Below are positions 9,934 through 20,506 of a DNA stretch of 64,000 nt, one piece after another (position 1 is the first letter of the stretch; each line of letters begins with the position of its first letter). The position numbers were made by a program, and so were the translations under genes. This DNA comes from Mesorhizobium sp. 131-2-1. GTDB lineage: Bacteria > Pseudomonadota > Alphaproteobacteria > Rhizobiales > Rhizobiaceae. Below the pieces are notes generated by a model. It saw only the letters and a list, made by a program, of their open reading frames with translations. It made no database searches and was not told where the DNA came from. Location: positions 1,116,001 through 1,180,000 of the forward strand of contig NZ_AP023247.1 of the NCBI RefSeq assembly GCF_016756535.1, in the 5' to 3' direction.

Positions 9934-11352
9934 ATGCGGCGTTTTGCAGGTCTTGTTCAGGGAGCGGGCGGCTTTGCCAGGGATCACGGCGGAAATTTCG
10001 CCATCCTGTTCGGCGCCGCCGCATCGGTGCTGGCGCTCGGTGTCGGCTTCGGCGTCAACATCGCCCAGATCTACAATGCCAAATCGGGCCTGCAGGGCGT
10101 GGTCGACGCGGCCGTCACCTCGACGGCGCGGGATATCACTACCGGCGTCATCAAGGAAGCCGATGCCAACAAGTCGGTGCAGGCCTTCCTCGACGCCAAC
10201 AGTGAGGCCGGCATCCTGCAGGCAGACCAGATCGTCCTCGACAAATTGACGGTCGACAAGACGGCAAAGACCGTCCGAGTGGACGCGCATGTCGATGTCG
10301 CCTTCTACTTCCCGCTGTTCAGCATGGGCGACAGCAAGCGCGTTGCCGTCTCCACCACCGCGCTTTATTCCGACAAGACCATCGAGGTGGCGATGATGCT
10401 CGACGTCACCGGATCGATGGCCCCCGACAAGCGCGCCAAGACCAACAAGATCGGCGACCTGCAGGTCGCCGCTTCGGATGCGGTCAAGGATCTGCTCGGT
10501 CAAAACCGCGACCCCAGCAATCCGCGTGTGCGGGTGTCGATCGTCCCTTATGCCGAGGCCGTCAACACGGGCGGCCTGGCCGGCACCGTGTTCGTCGAGA
10601 CAAAGACCGGGCCGAAGGTTCCGCCGCCGATCGACGCGCCTGTATCGGCGTCGGCGACGTCGGCGCCGGACAAATGCGCGACCGAGCGCAAGGACAAGGA
10701 CGGCTATGCCGACTATTCGTCCGACGGACCCTACACGCTGCGCCTCGACAACAAGGGCAAGACCTACCAGGCCAAGGTCAACCGCGACTATCGCATGAAA
10801 GTGTGTCCCTCGGCGGCCCTCGTTCCGCTGACGGCCGATGAAGCCAAGCTGCTCACCGCCATTGATGATTTCAGCGCCGCGGGCGTCACGGCCGGCGGGA
10901 TCGCCGCGCAGTGGGGCTACTACATGCTGTCCCCGGCGTGGCGCTCGGCGATTGCCGACGCTGGCCTCGGCGCCGGTCCCGCCAATTTCGACACCAGGAA
11001 GGTCGCCAAGATCGCCATCCTGATGACAGACGGCCAGTTCAACACCGCTTTCGCCGGCGGGCGTGGCGCACCCAAATCACAGGACGCGGGTCAGATGTCG
11101 CGCGGCAACGCCGAAAGCATCTGCGCCAACATGAAGCGCGACGGCATCGAGATCTTCACTATCGGCTTCGATCTCAACGACCCGTCGATGACGGCGACGG
11201 AGCGGGACCAGGCAAAGACCCTGCTCAAGGATTGCTCCACGGCGGATACATCGTCGCTCAAGCACTATTATGAGGCGGCGAACGGTCCGGAGCTGTCAGA
11301 CGCCTTCGGCAAGATCACCGAGAATATCGAGAAGCTCACGATCAATCGCTGA
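9934..11352 (+). CDS. TadE/TadG-like pilus-assembly protein with vWA domain
   Basis: 472 residues. The N-terminal segment GGNFAILFGAAASVLALGVG is the single transmembrane pseudopilin-like TadE/G motif. A von Willebrand factor A domain follows with the metal-site motif DVTGSM (about residue 155) and ILMTDGQFNT (about 355). A long insertion within the vWA fold (about 215-330) holds Cys residues and charged repeats. Such proteins belong to Flp/Tad pilus systems or are stand-alone surface proteins; no other tad genes are nearby, so it is orphan here. ATG 9934 has GGAGG six nucleotides upstream. It should be anchored in the inner membrane with the vWA domain outside. Confidence 0.85.
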   Translation: MRRFAGLVQGAGGFARDHGGNFAILFGAAASVLALGVGFGVNIAQIYNAKSGLQGVVDAAVTSTARDITTGVIKEADANKSVQAFLDANSEAGILQADQIVLDKLTVDKTAKTVRVDAHVDVAFYFPLFSMGDSKRVAVSTTALYSDKTIEVAMMLDVTGSMAPDKRAKTNKIGDLQVAASDAVKDLLGQNRDPSNPRVRVSIVPYAEAVNTGGLAGTVFVETKTGPKVPPPIDAPVSASATSAPDKCATERKDKDGYADYSSDGPYTLRLDNKGKTYQAKVNRDYRMKVCPSAALVPLTADEAKLLTAIDDFSAAGVTAGGIAAQWGYYMLSPAWRSAIADAGLGAGPANFDTRKVAKIAILMTDGQFNTAFAGGRGAPKSQDAGQMSRGNAESICANMKRDGIEIFTIGFDLNDPSMTATERDQAKTLLKDCSTADTSSLKHYYEAANGPELSDAFGKITENIEKLTINR

Positions 11353-11391
11353 GCCGTTCCGGCGAGCGCGTACGCAGCTCGACAAAAGGAA

Positions 11392-11425
11392 AAGGCCGCC
11401 GCTTCTTGACGAAGCCGGCGGCCTT
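11392..11425 (-). terminator. strong intrinsic terminator
   Basis: A near-perfect hairpin with 10-bp outer arms (AAGGCCGCCG / CGGCGGCCTT) and a 4-bp inner stem. On the minus strand it is followed by a T-rich tail (TTCCTTTTG), so it best terminates leftward transcription, for instance from the tiny reading frame at 11495-11566 or from acs-MOSC read-through. On the plus strand it may also end the TadG-like transcript. Confidence 0.7.
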
Positions 11426-11494
11426 CCGTGTTTCCGTCCATGGCGCGGTCCCTGGCGGTGATGCCATCGCATCGCCTGCCGCGCTTCTCGCGCC

Positions 11495-11566
11495 TTAACG
11501 GGAAGACTGCTTCCCGAAAGTGCAATCCGCTGAGGCCACGTTCTGGAAAACGAAATCACTCGACAT
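11495..11566 (-). CDS. candidate 23-residue peptide with extreme Shine-Dalgarno
   Basis: ATG at 11566 to TAA at 11495 encodes a 23-residue peptide beginning MSSDFVFQNVAS, containing one Cys (CTFGK) and ending SSR. Its ribosome-binding site matches the 16S rRNA tail over 15 nt with AGGAGG 7 nt from the ATG, and a strong leftward terminator follows 70 nt downstream. Together they look like a complete small translation unit, possibly a leader peptide, small protein or precursor peptide. I do not recognise the product. It lies 97 bp downstream of the MOSC gene on the same strand and could be cotranscribed. Confidence 0.5.
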   Translation of the reverse strand: MSSDFVFQNVASADCTFGKQSSR

Positions 11567-11567
11567 C

Positions 11568-11582
11568 GGATCACCTCCTTTC
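11568..11582 (-). promoter_or_regulatory. 15-nt Shine-Dalgarno (full anti-16S complement)
   Basis: The minus strand reads GAAAGGAGGTGATCC, complementary over 15 nt to the canonical 3' end of bacterial 16S rRNA. Spacing to the ATG at 11566 is 7 nt from AGGAGG, near the optimum. Confidence 0.7.
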
Positions 11583-11663
11583 GATCTGTTGAACACACCT
11601 TCATGATGGGGTGCGTTGCAGCAAAAGACAAGGGGCAGGCTAAAACGGCGCGTTGACCTGTTG

Positions 11664-12412
11664 CTAAACGAAGCGCATCGGCGCGCCGATTTCGATCCGC
11701 GCCGGCTGGTCGACGGTGCAGTAGACGCCGAGATTGTGGGCGTTGTGGCGCACCAGGTTGCGCAGGATGCCGGGGTCGTTGTCAAAGCCGTCCTGGGCGA
11801 TGATGGTGAAGCCGCAGCGCCGGCACGGCTCCGAAACGGTCAGCAACAGGTCGCCGATCGCAAGCTTGCGGCCGATCCATTCGGTTTCGGGAAACGAACC
11901 TTCGACCGGCTCGATGTCGACGACGATGTTGGGACGGAAGCGGCGGGGGTCGGCCGCCCCTTCCGGATGCAGCGTCTTGAGCCGGGCGAGCGAGGCGGTG
12001 GTCAGGAGATGGATCGGCGTCTTGACGTAGCGTTCCGCGGTCAACGGGCCGGCATAATCCGGCGCCGCATCTTCCTGGTGGAATGGCCGGATCGAAGCCC
12101 CGAAACCGAGAAAGGCGGAGATGGCGCGGTCGCTTTCGGCGCCGGGCGCCGCCAGCCAGCCGCCGCCGGGAACGGCGACTTCCAGTTCGCGGGCGTTCGA
12201 AAGCCGGGTGCGGATCAGCGGCACCTTGTGCCATTTCGCCTCCCGGTCGGGCCGGGCGATCTCGTCGTTTTCGGCATCGACCAGGCCGAACAGGCGATCG
12301 CCGTCGACGGTCCGGCTCCCAACCTCGATCGCGTCCTGGCGCTCGCCGGCGAGCGAGCTCGCCGGATAGCGCCAGAGCTGGCTGACCTTGCCCAGTGCCG
12401 CCGCGTCGGCCA

Positions 12413-12413
<1 letters not shown>
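11664..12413 (-). CDS. MOSC domain protein
   Basis: 249 residues. An N-terminal MOSC_N-like beta-barrel (about 1-110, starting GKVSQLWRYPASSL) is followed by a MOSC domain with FRPNIVVD and the conserved EPCRRC cysteine segment near residue 200. MOSC proteins bind molybdenum cofactor or carry sulfur; partners vary (mARC-like, YiiM-like). The ATG at 12413 overlaps the acs stop (TGATG), so translation is coupled to acetyl-CoA synthetase. A functional link to acs is not obvious. Confidence 0.87.
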
Positions 12414-14368
<1,955 letters not shown>

Positions 14369-14669
14369 TTCTTCACTTCCTCCCCAAACCATCGCCGGCT
14401 TGACCATCGGCGAGATCGCGGCGACGCGGCCGCGAATTCGGGCGCATTATTAACAGTTCCGGGGTGACGGCAATATTAGACGTTGGATTCGCGCGGCGGG
14501 ATGACGCAGGGGCATTGCAGCGTGCTGTCAGCACTCGCGGCTCATCGCTGCTAACCGCATGTTTTGGCGAAGGAAAAGGCCGATACGATCAGAAAATATC
14601 AATAGACAGTTAAGCAACTGAGCGCAGAATCACACATGGGAGGAAAGGAGATCGACGCAGGGGGCTGCA
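14369..14669. other. 301-bp divergent intergenic region
   Basis: Separates acs (leftward) and usg (rightward) and should hold both promoters. No palindrome or known riboswitch is apparent; the right half (14570-14640) is relatively AT-rich. A purine-rich GGGAGGAAAGGAG at 14639-14651 precedes usg but lies too far from its ATG to be the immediate Shine-Dalgarno. Confidence 0.4.
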
Positions 14670-14942
14670 ATGCATGACCATACCGAAATGGACCTGATGC
14701 TCAGGGGATATGGCCTGACCACGGCCAAGATTCTCTATCACTTCCCTGACCACCCGCATTTGCTGCAGAGCTACATCTGGCAGGACTACGACATCGCGCC
14801 GAAGTTCCCGGTGCTGATCCGTTTCATCGAGTTCTGGAAGACCAAGCTCGACGGGCCGCTGCATTCGGTCGTCTATACGCACCAGAAGCTGATCGCGCCG
14901 AACGAGTGGCGCAAGGTGGATGGGGAGTTCGTGCTGCACTAG
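14670..14942 (+). CDS. usg: Usg family protein
   Basis: 90 residues, highly conserved alphaproteobacterial family historically named Usg because of its position upstream of tryptophan genes in other species. Recognisable blocks are LRGYGLTTAKILYHFPDHP and WQDYDIAPKFPVL. The early label as a phosphoribosylanthranilate isomerase subunit is weakly founded and the function should be regarded as unknown. Here it is not beside trp genes. The ATG at 14670 is preceded by GGGGG 6 nt upstream. Confidence 0.85.
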   Translation: MHDHTEMDLMLRGYGLTTAKILYHFPDHPHLLQSYIWQDYDIAPKFPVLIRFIEFWKTKLDGPLHSVVYTHQKLIAPNEWRKVDGEFVLH

Positions 14943-15004
14943 GGCTGGGGCGCGGAGGTTCTGTGGGATCGCATGCTTTGGCGATTGGTGGAGACGCGTC
15001 CATC

Positions 15005-15168
15005 GCTTCGTCATCCTCGGGCTTGACCCGAGGATCCATGCCGTGACTTCGCGGCGTGGCAGCGGTGCAGAATTCTGCTCCGCTGTACTCGACGGCCAAG
15101 GTCACGGAATGGATCCCAGGGTCTCCGCGACGGAGCTTCGCTCCTGCTTCGCCCAGGGATGACGAAGT
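15005..15168. repeat. RIME-like palindromic mosaic element
   Basis: About 164 bp flanked by inverted ends CTTCGTCATCCTCGGGC and its near-complement GCCCAGGGATGACGAAG, with an internal GACCCGAGGATCCATGCCG / GGAATGGATCCCAGGGTC pair. The terminal phrases are the hallmark of repeated intergenic mosaic elements in Rhizobiaceae and Mesorhizobium. It carries no gene and separates usg from a convergent aldo/keto reductase gene. Confidence 0.7.
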
Positions 15169-15204
15169 ACGAGAGGCTTCGGCTAACCTCGAACGACAGC
15201 GCTA

Positions 15205-16239
15205 TCACACCGCCGGCGGGTTGAGCCGGGCGAAACCTTCCTGTCGCCGATAGGGGAAATAGGGGTAAGGCGCGGTCACCTCGCTTGCCCTGTCGAGCTT
15301 TCTCACCTGCTCCGGCGTCAGCGTCCAACCGACGGCGCCGAGGTTCTGGCGCAGTTGTTCTTCGTTGCGGGCGCCGATGATGACGGAGGAAACTGTCGGC
15401 CGCCGCAAGAGCCAGTTGATGGCGATCTGCGGCACGGTCTTGCCGGTTTCCTGCGCAATCGCGTCGAGCGCCTCGACGACACGGTAGAGGTGCTCGTCCT
15501 CGACCGGCGGACCGAAGCTCGCCGTGTCGTGCAGCCGGCTCTTCTCGGGCAAAGGCTGGCCGCGGCGGATCTTGCCGGTCAGCCGGCCCCAACCGAGCGG
15601 GCTCCACACCAGCGCGCCGACGCCCTGGTCGAGGCCGAGCGGCATCAGCTCCCATTCATAGTCGCGGCCGAGCAACGAATAGTAAACCTGATGCGCGACG
15701 TAGCGCGGATAGCCGTGCCTGTCGGCGAGGCCGAGCGACTTCATCACCTGCCAGCCGGAAAAATTGGAGACGCCGACATAACGAAGCTTGCCGGCGCGCA
15801 CGAGGTCGTCCAGCGTCGACAACACCTCCTCGATCGGCGTGCCAGCATCGAAAGCATGCAGTTGCAGAAGGTCGATGTAGTCGGTGCCGAGACGCCTGAG
15901 CGCGTCCTCAACCGCCCCGATCAGCCGCGAGCGCGAGGACCCGTAATCGGCCGGCCCATCGCCCATCGGCAGCGAGGTCTTGGTCGAGATCAGCACGGCA
16001 TCTCGGCGGCCCTTGATCGCCGCGCCCAACACCTCTTCCGAAGCGCCGTTCGAATAGACATCGGCGGTGTCGAAGAGATTGACGCCGGCTTCGAGGCAGA
16101 TGTCGACCAGCCGGCGCGCCTCTTGCGCATCGCTGTTGCCCCAGGCGCCGAACAGCGGGCCGGAGCCGCCAAAGGTTCCGGCGCCGAAGGAAAGCGCCGG
16201 GACCTTCAGGCCCGATGCGCCAAGATGTCGATAGTCCAT
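15205..16239 (-). CDS. aldo/keto reductase
   Basis: 344 residues of an NADP-dependent aldo/keto reductase. The catalytic tetrad is readable: Asp in FDTADVYSNG, its Tyr, Lys in ISTKTSLP and His in LLQLHAFD; cofactor residues lie in VIIGARNEEQL. It resembles YajO/Tas-type and voltage-gated-channel-beta-like AKRs acting on small carbonyls. The ATG at 16239 has AGGAGA about 7 nt upstream, and codons upstream of it are not coding-like. It is 40 bp downstream of the MFS exporter on the same strand, so the pair is probably an operon under the divergent LysR regulator. Confidence 0.9.
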   Translation of the reverse strand: MDYRHLGASGLKVPALSFGAGTFGGSGPLFGAWGNSDAQEARRLVDICLEAGVNLFDTADVYSNGASEEVLGAAIKGRRDAVLISTKTSLPMGDGPADYGSSRSRLIGAVEDALRRLGTDYIDLLQLHAFDAGTPIEEVLSTLDDLVRAGKLRYVGVSNFSGWQVMKSLGLADRHGYPRYVAHQVYYSLLGRDYEWELMPLGLDQGVGALVWSPLGWGRLTGKIRRGQPLPEKSRLHDTASFGPPVEDEHLYRVVEALDAIAQETGKTVPQIAINWLLRRPTVSSVIIGARNEEQLRQNLGAVGWTLTPEQVRKLDRASEVTAPYPYFPYRRQEGFARLNPPAV

Positions 16240-16279
16240 CTTTTTTCTCCTGTGATGTCGAAGGGGAGTCATCAGTCTT

Positions 16280-17461
16280 TTACGTGCGAGCGGGCGCCGG
16301 CTCGCCGAGCGGCGGATGGCGATCGAGGCGCAGCGCCAGTGTGGCCACGGCGAGCGCCGAAAGCGGCAGTAGGGCGGCGACCCAGGTGACGGCGCCAAGG
16401 CCGGGGCCGTGCGCGATCACCACGCCGCCCAGCCAGGCGCCGGCGGCGTTGCCGAGGTTGAAGGCGGCGATGTTGAAGGAGGAAGCGAGGCTCTGCCCGG
16501 CGCCTTCGGCCTTTTCCAGCACCCACATCTGCAGCGGCGCCACGGTGGCGAAGGCCGCGGCGCCGAGCAGGCCGACGAAGACGACGGCGGCTATCTTGTC
16601 GTGCAGCGCGAAGGTCATCAGGCCAAGCACCAGCGCCAAGACGACGAGGCTGCCGAGCACCGACGGCACCAGCCAGCGGTCGGCGGCCCTGCCGCCGATG
16701 AGGTTGCCGGCGATGAGGCCGCCGCCGAACACGAGCAGGATCGGCGACACCGCCGCTTCCGGAAAACCGCTGATCCCGGTCAGCATGGGAGCGATATAGG
16801 TGAAGACGGCAAAGACACCGGCATAGCCAAGCACCGTGGTGGCAAAGCCGAGCAGGACAGGTGCGCGGCCGAGCACGGCGAGATCGGCGCGCAGATCGCT
16901 CTTCTGCGGCTCCGCCTGGCCGCGCGGCACCAACAGCAGGATGACCGCGAAGGCAGCGATGCCAACCAGCGTCACCGCCCAGAAGGTGGCGCGCCAGCCG
17001 AAGGCCTGGCCGAGCCAGGTGCCGAAGGGCACGCCGAGGATGTTGGCTATGGTGAGCCCGGTGAACATCAGCGCGATCGCCGAGGCCCTCCTGTTGGGCG
17101 CGACCAGACCGGTCGCCACCACCGAGCCGACGCCGAAGAAGGTGCCGTGGGCAAAGGCGGTGAGCACGCGGGCGCCCATCAGCGTCCAGTAGTCGGGAGC
17201 GAGCGCACAGGCGAGGTTGCCGAGGGTGAAGATCGCCATCAGCGCCAGAAGCACGGTCTTGCGCCGCCAGCGGCCGGTGGCGATGGTGAGCAGCGGCGCG
17301 CCGATGACGACGCCCAGCGCATAGCCGGAAATCAGCTGGCCGGCCGCCGAGATCGAGACGCCGAGGTCGCCGCTGACCTCGAGCAACAGGCCCATGATGA
17401 CGAATTCGGTGACGCCGATGCCAAAGGCGCCGGCAGCGAGAGCATAAAGAGCAAGAGGCAT
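16280..17461 (-). CDS. MFS drug/sugar efflux permease, AraJ-like
   Basis: 393 residues with twelve predicted membrane helices and the DHA1-type start LALYALAAGAFGIGVTEF, typical of the AraJ/YdhP group (COG2814) of proton-driven exporters. GRWRRKT after helix 2 is the motif A equivalent. No cytoplasmic insertion. The substrate is unknown; sugars, purine ribosides and drugs are reported for relatives. The gene is followed by an aldo/keto reductase and is divergent from a lysR gene, the classical regulator-exporter layout. Confidence 0.88.
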   Translation of the reverse strand: MPLALYALAAGAFGIGVTEFVIMGLLLEVSGDLGVSISAAGQLISGYALGVVIGAPLLTIATGRWRRKTVLLALMAIFTLGNLACALAPDYWTLMGARVLTAFAHGTFFGVGSVVATGLVAPNRRASAIALMFTGLTIANILGVPFGTWLGQAFGWRATFWAVTLVGIAAFAVILLLVPRGQAEPQKSDLRADLAVLGRAPVLLGFATTVLGYAGVFAVFTYIAPMLTGISGFPEAAVSPILLVFGGGLIAGNLIGGRAADRWLVPSVLGSLVVLALVLGLMTFALHDKIAAVVFVGLLGAAAFATVAPLQMWVLEKAEGAGQSLASSFNIAAFNLGNAAGAWLGGVVIAHGPGLGAVTWVAALLPLSALAVATLALRLDRHPPLGEPAPART

Positions 17462-17560
17462 GGCGATCGTCCCGTGGTGGAGCAGGGATTTCCCGCGTCC
17501 CGGTCCGGAAGATTGTGTCGCGGTGGCCTGTGAACCAGCCTTGCCTGTGGCATATTAATT

Positions 17561-17575
17561 GTGAAATAGATTCAC
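17561..17575. promoter_or_regulatory. probable LysR operator
   Basis: GTGAAATAGATTCAC is a perfect inverted repeat (GTGAA-N5-TTCAC) just 2 bp before the lysR ATG and about 100 bp upstream of the divergent MFS start. It contains the T-N11-A pattern of LysR-type binding sites. The position suggests autorepression plus control of the exporter operon. Confidence 0.55.
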
Positions 17576-17577
17576 GA

Positions 17578-18483
17578 ATGGCGAGACCAGAGGCAAATCG
17601 CTCCGGCGAGATCGAAGTGTTCGTCCGCGTCGTGGAAGCGGGCAGTTTTTCTGCGGCGGCGCGGGCGCTGCGCATGACGCCGTCGGCGGTGAGCAAGCTG
17701 ATCGCGCGGCTGGAGGCGCGGCTCGGCGCCCGCCTCGTCAGCCGCTCGACACGCAAGTTGCAGCTCACCCCGGAAGGCGTCGCCTTCCACGACAGCGGCG
17801 TGCGCATCCTGGCCGACATGGCGGCAGCCGAGCGAGAGGCGGCGACGGGTGCGGCGCCACGCGGCCTGCTCAGGATCAACTCCTATGTGCCGTTCGGCCA
17901 GCACCGGCTGATCCCGCTCCTGCCGCGCTTCCTCGAGCGCTATCCGGAGATCTCGGTCGACGTCGTCTTGACCGACCATATCATCGACCTGATGGAGGAA
18001 CGCGCCGATGTCGCCATCCGCGCCGGACCGCTCGGCGAATCCAGACTGGTGGCGCGCAAGCTCGGGCGAAGCGGCGTGGTGGTGGTCGCCGCCCCTTCCT
18101 ACCTCGACGCGCACGGCACGCCACGTACGCCCGCCGATCTCGACCACCACAACCGCATGGGCTTCCGCTTCGCGCGCCATATCGACGGCTGGCCGTTTGC
18201 CGACAAAACCGGCCGCGCCACCGTCGTCCCGGTGACGGGCAATGCGCTGGTCAGCGATGGCGAGGCGATGCGGCTGATGGCGCTCTCCGGCGTGGGCATC
18301 GCCAGGCTGGCGCGCTGGCATGTCGAGCCGGATATCGCCGCCCGACGGCTGGTTCCGTTGCTGGAGGATTTCAATCCCGGCGACGAGGAGTTGACGCATG
18401 CCGTCTATGTCGGCCAGGGCAAGCATCTGCCGGCGCGGGTGCGGGCCTTCCTCGACTTCCTGGTCGAGACGGTAAGGCTCTGA
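17578..18483 (+). CDS. LysR-family transcriptional regulator
   Basis: 301 residues. The N-terminal winged helix-turn-helix (about 7-66: EIEVFVRVVEAGSFSAAARA ... LIARLEARLGARLVSRSTR) is followed by a periplasmic-binding-like effector domain (about 90-295). It resembles the LysR group that regulates divergent oxidoreductases and exporters. The ATG at 17578 gives the usual short N-terminal tail; an upstream start would add unconserved residues across the operator. The likely targets are the divergent MFS-aldo/keto reductase pair and itself. The inducer is unknown. Confidence 0.9.
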   Translation: MARPEANRSGEIEVFVRVVEAGSFSAAARALRMTPSAVSKLIARLEARLGARLVSRSTRKLQLTPEGVAFHDSGVRILADMAAAEREAATGAAPRGLLRINSYVPFGQHRLIPLLPRFLERYPEISVDVVLTDHIIDLMEERADVAIRAGPLGESRLVARKLGRSGVVVVAAPSYLDAHGTPRTPADLDHHNRMGFRFARHIDGWPFADKTGRATVVPVTGNALVSDGEAMRLMALSGVGIARLARWHVEPDIAARRLVPLLEDFNPGDEELTHAVYVGQGKHLPARVRAFLDFLVETVRL

Positions 18484-18538
18484 GCGAGCAAGCCACGCGC
18501 CCGAAGGACGCGCGGCTGCTCGTGCGGATTGCTGAGGA

Positions 18539-19588
18539 CTACGTCTTCGCCACGAACGGTGCCGGGCGTCGGTTTGCCGCTTGCCGATCCAGCATCCAGC
18601 CGGGGTATTCGGCGGGCAGTGCGCTCACCTCATCGAGCTTGGCCAGATCGTCGGCGTCGAGCTTCAGCTCGGTCGCCGCGAGGTTCTGTTCGAGCTGATC
18701 CATGCGGCTGGCGCCGATGAGGACGCTCATCACGAAGGGTTTTGCCAGCACATAGCCGAGCGCGACGGTGGCGACGCTGATATCGTGCTTCCTGGCGATC
18801 TCACGCATCAAGGCCACCGCGGCCCAGGCGCGGTCCTCGTTGACCGGCGGGAAGTTGAGGGAGGCGCGACGGCCTTCGCCATTGCCGGGCGCGCCCGGTC
18901 CGTATTTGCCGGACAGCAGCCCGCCCGCCATCGGCGACCAGACCATCAGGCCGAGCTTTTCCTCGTTGAGGAGCGGCACGATCTCGCGCTCGAGATCGCG
19001 GCTGGCGATCGAATAGTAGGACTGCACGGTCTCGAAGCGGGCGAAGCCCTTGCGCTCGGCAATGCCCAGCGCCTTGGCGATGCGCCAAGCCTGCCAGTTG
19101 GAAACGCCGACATAGCGCACCTTGCCGCTGGATACGAGATCGTCGAGCGCCCGCAGGGTCTCGTCGATCGGGCTCGCCGCATCGGTGCCGTGCAGCAGGT
19201 AGAGATCGATATGGTCGAGCTGCAGCCGCTCGAGGCTGGCGTCGACCGAATCCATGATGTGGCCGCGCGAGGAGCCGCGCTCGTTCGGACCGCTGCCCAT
19301 GGCGCCATGCACCTTGGTGGCGATGACCACGTCCGACCGTTTGACGCCGAGATCCCTGAGCGATTGGCCGAGCAGTTTTTCGGACTCGCCGAAGGAGTAG
19401 ACATCGGCCGTGTCGAAGAAATTGACGCCGCCCGCGATCGAGCGGCCGACGATCTCGTTGACCCCCTTCTGGTCGAGGCTGGCGATCAGGCCCCATAGGG
19501 CGTTCTCGCCGGCGGCGCCGAAAGTCATGGTGCCGAGGCAAAGTTCGGAGACGAACATCCCGGTGTTGCCAAGTTGATTGTAGCGCAT
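18539..19588 (-). CDS. aldo/keto reductase
   Basis: 349 residues. It carries the AKR tetrad: Asp and Tyr in FDTADVYSFG, Lys in IATKVHGAMG and His in LYLLHGTD; the cofactor segment is SVLIGASRMDQLEQN. It is related to, but not a recent duplicate of, the reductase at 15205-16239. The ATG at 19588 is the start; GGGAAA lies about 7 nt upstream. A perfect palindrome lies between its probable -35 and -10 boxes, so repression by a TetR-like protein is likely, though no tetR gene is in the window. The substrate is unknown. Confidence 0.9.
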   Translation of the reverse strand: MRYNQLGNTGMFVSELCLGTMTFGAAGENALWGLIASLDQKGVNEIVGRSIAGGVNFFDTADVYSFGESEKLLGQSLRDLGVKRSDVVIATKVHGAMGSGPNERGSSRGHIMDSVDASLERLQLDHIDLYLLHGTDAASPIDETLRALDDLVSSGKVRYVGVSNWQAWRIAKALGIAERKGFARFETVQSYYSIASRDLEREIVPLLNEEKLGLMVWSPMAGGLLSGKYGPGAPGNGEGRRASLNFPPVNEDRAWAAVALMREIARKHDISVATVALGYVLAKPFVMSVLIGASRMDQLEQNLAATELKLDADDLAKLDEVSALPAEYPGWMLDRQAANRRPAPFVAKT

Positions 19589-19623
19589 GGTGGATTTCCC
19601 GAAGTGTGTTGAATGACACAACG

Positions 19624-19651
19624 GATATAGAAACGGACCGTTTCGTTTCAA
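19624..19651 (-). promoter_or_regulatory. promoter with repressor palindrome in spacer
   Basis: On the minus strand TTGAAA and TATATC are separated by 16 bp, and the spacer contains the perfect 15-bp palindrome GAAACGGTCCGTTTC (19630-19644). It lies 36-63 bp upstream of the aldo/keto reductase ATG. A palindrome filling the core promoter spacer is the textbook place for a TetR-type repressor. Confidence 0.6.
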
Positions 19652-19696
19652 GCACTGGCGCAACTGCACCAGAGAATTTGGCCCAAGGGTGTTGGC

Positions 19697-20359
19697 TTAC
19701 CGGCTGCCGAAGATCGCAGAGCCGACCCTGACGCTGGTCGCGCCGAAGGCGATGGCCGTCTCGTAGTCGCCGGACATGCCCATCGACAGCTTTGCGACGC
19801 CGGCCTCCTCCCCGAGCTTTTCCAGCAGCGCAAAATGCGGGCCGGGGTTCTCGTCGGCCGGCGGAATGCACATCAGCCCTTCTATGGCGAGGCCGTGGAT
19901 CTCGCGGCATCGCTCGACGAAGGCGACCGCCTCGCGCGGCTCGATGCCGGCCTTTTGCGGCTCCGAGCCGGTGTTGACCTGAACATAGAGCCTTGGCGTC
20001 CGACCCTGTCTCGCCATCTCCTTGGCGAGCTCGGCGGCGATTTTCTCGCGGTCGACGGTCTCGACGACGTCGAACAGCGCGACCGCTTCCTTGGCCTTGT
20101 TGGACTGCAGCGGGCCGATCAGATGCAATTCGATGCCGGGAAATTGATCCTTCAGCGCCGGCCATTTGCCCTGCGCTTCCTGCACGCGGTTTTCGCCGAA
20201 GACGCGTTGGCCGGCCTCTATGACCGGGCTGATCGCCGGGGCATCGAAGGTCTTCGACACCGCCACCAGCGTGACCGCGCCCTGATCGCGGCCGGCCTCG
20301 CGCTCGGCGGCTGCAATCCGCGCCCTGACGGCAAAAAGCTGTTCGACAGCGTTCGTCAT
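19697..20359 (-). CDS. YggS/PLPBP family PLP homeostasis protein
   Basis: 220 residues of the alanine-racemase-like barrel family. Lys36 in LVAVSKTF is the PLP Schiff-base lysine; MGMSGDYE and RVGSAIFG supply phosphate contacts. Family members (YggS, PROSC) bind PLP without a strong catalytic activity and buffer vitamin B6 and amino-acid pools. It is divergent from leuS with 147 bp between the start codons, an arrangement I believe recurs in rhizobia. Confidence 0.93.
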   Translation of the reverse strand: MTNAVEQLFAVRARIAAAEREAGRDQGAVTLVAVSKTFDAPAISPVIEAGQRVFGENRVQEAQGKWPALKDQFPGIELHLIGPLQSNKAKEAVALFDVVETVDREKIAAELAKEMARQGRTPRLYVQVNTGSEPQKAGIEPREAVAFVERCREIHGLAIEGLMCIPPADENPGPHFALLEKLGEEAGVAKLSMGMSGDYETAIAFGATSVRVGSAIFGSR

Positions 20360-20506
20360 GCCTATATCCAGCCTATAGTTTCAGCCTTCGCCGGGTCGCC
20401 GCAGTTGACGGGTCCGGCAATCCATGGTGAACACCGCGACGACATTTTCCTGAGCCGCCGGGCATTGTCCCGCGGCTCGTGCCTGCTTTTAAGTGAAAAA
20501 CACCCG

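Noticed and set aside
11568..11582. Possible fragment of a 16S rRNA 3' end
   Set aside because: The plus strand reads GGATCACCTCCTTTC as in 16S rRNA, but homology stops at both sides, and on the minus strand it sits at ideal spacing before an ATG, so a Shine-Dalgarno is the better reading.
19835..20506. N-terminal extension of leuS
   Set aside because: The open frame runs back across yggS. The conserved LeuRS N-terminus begins at 20507, so the upstream part is chance.
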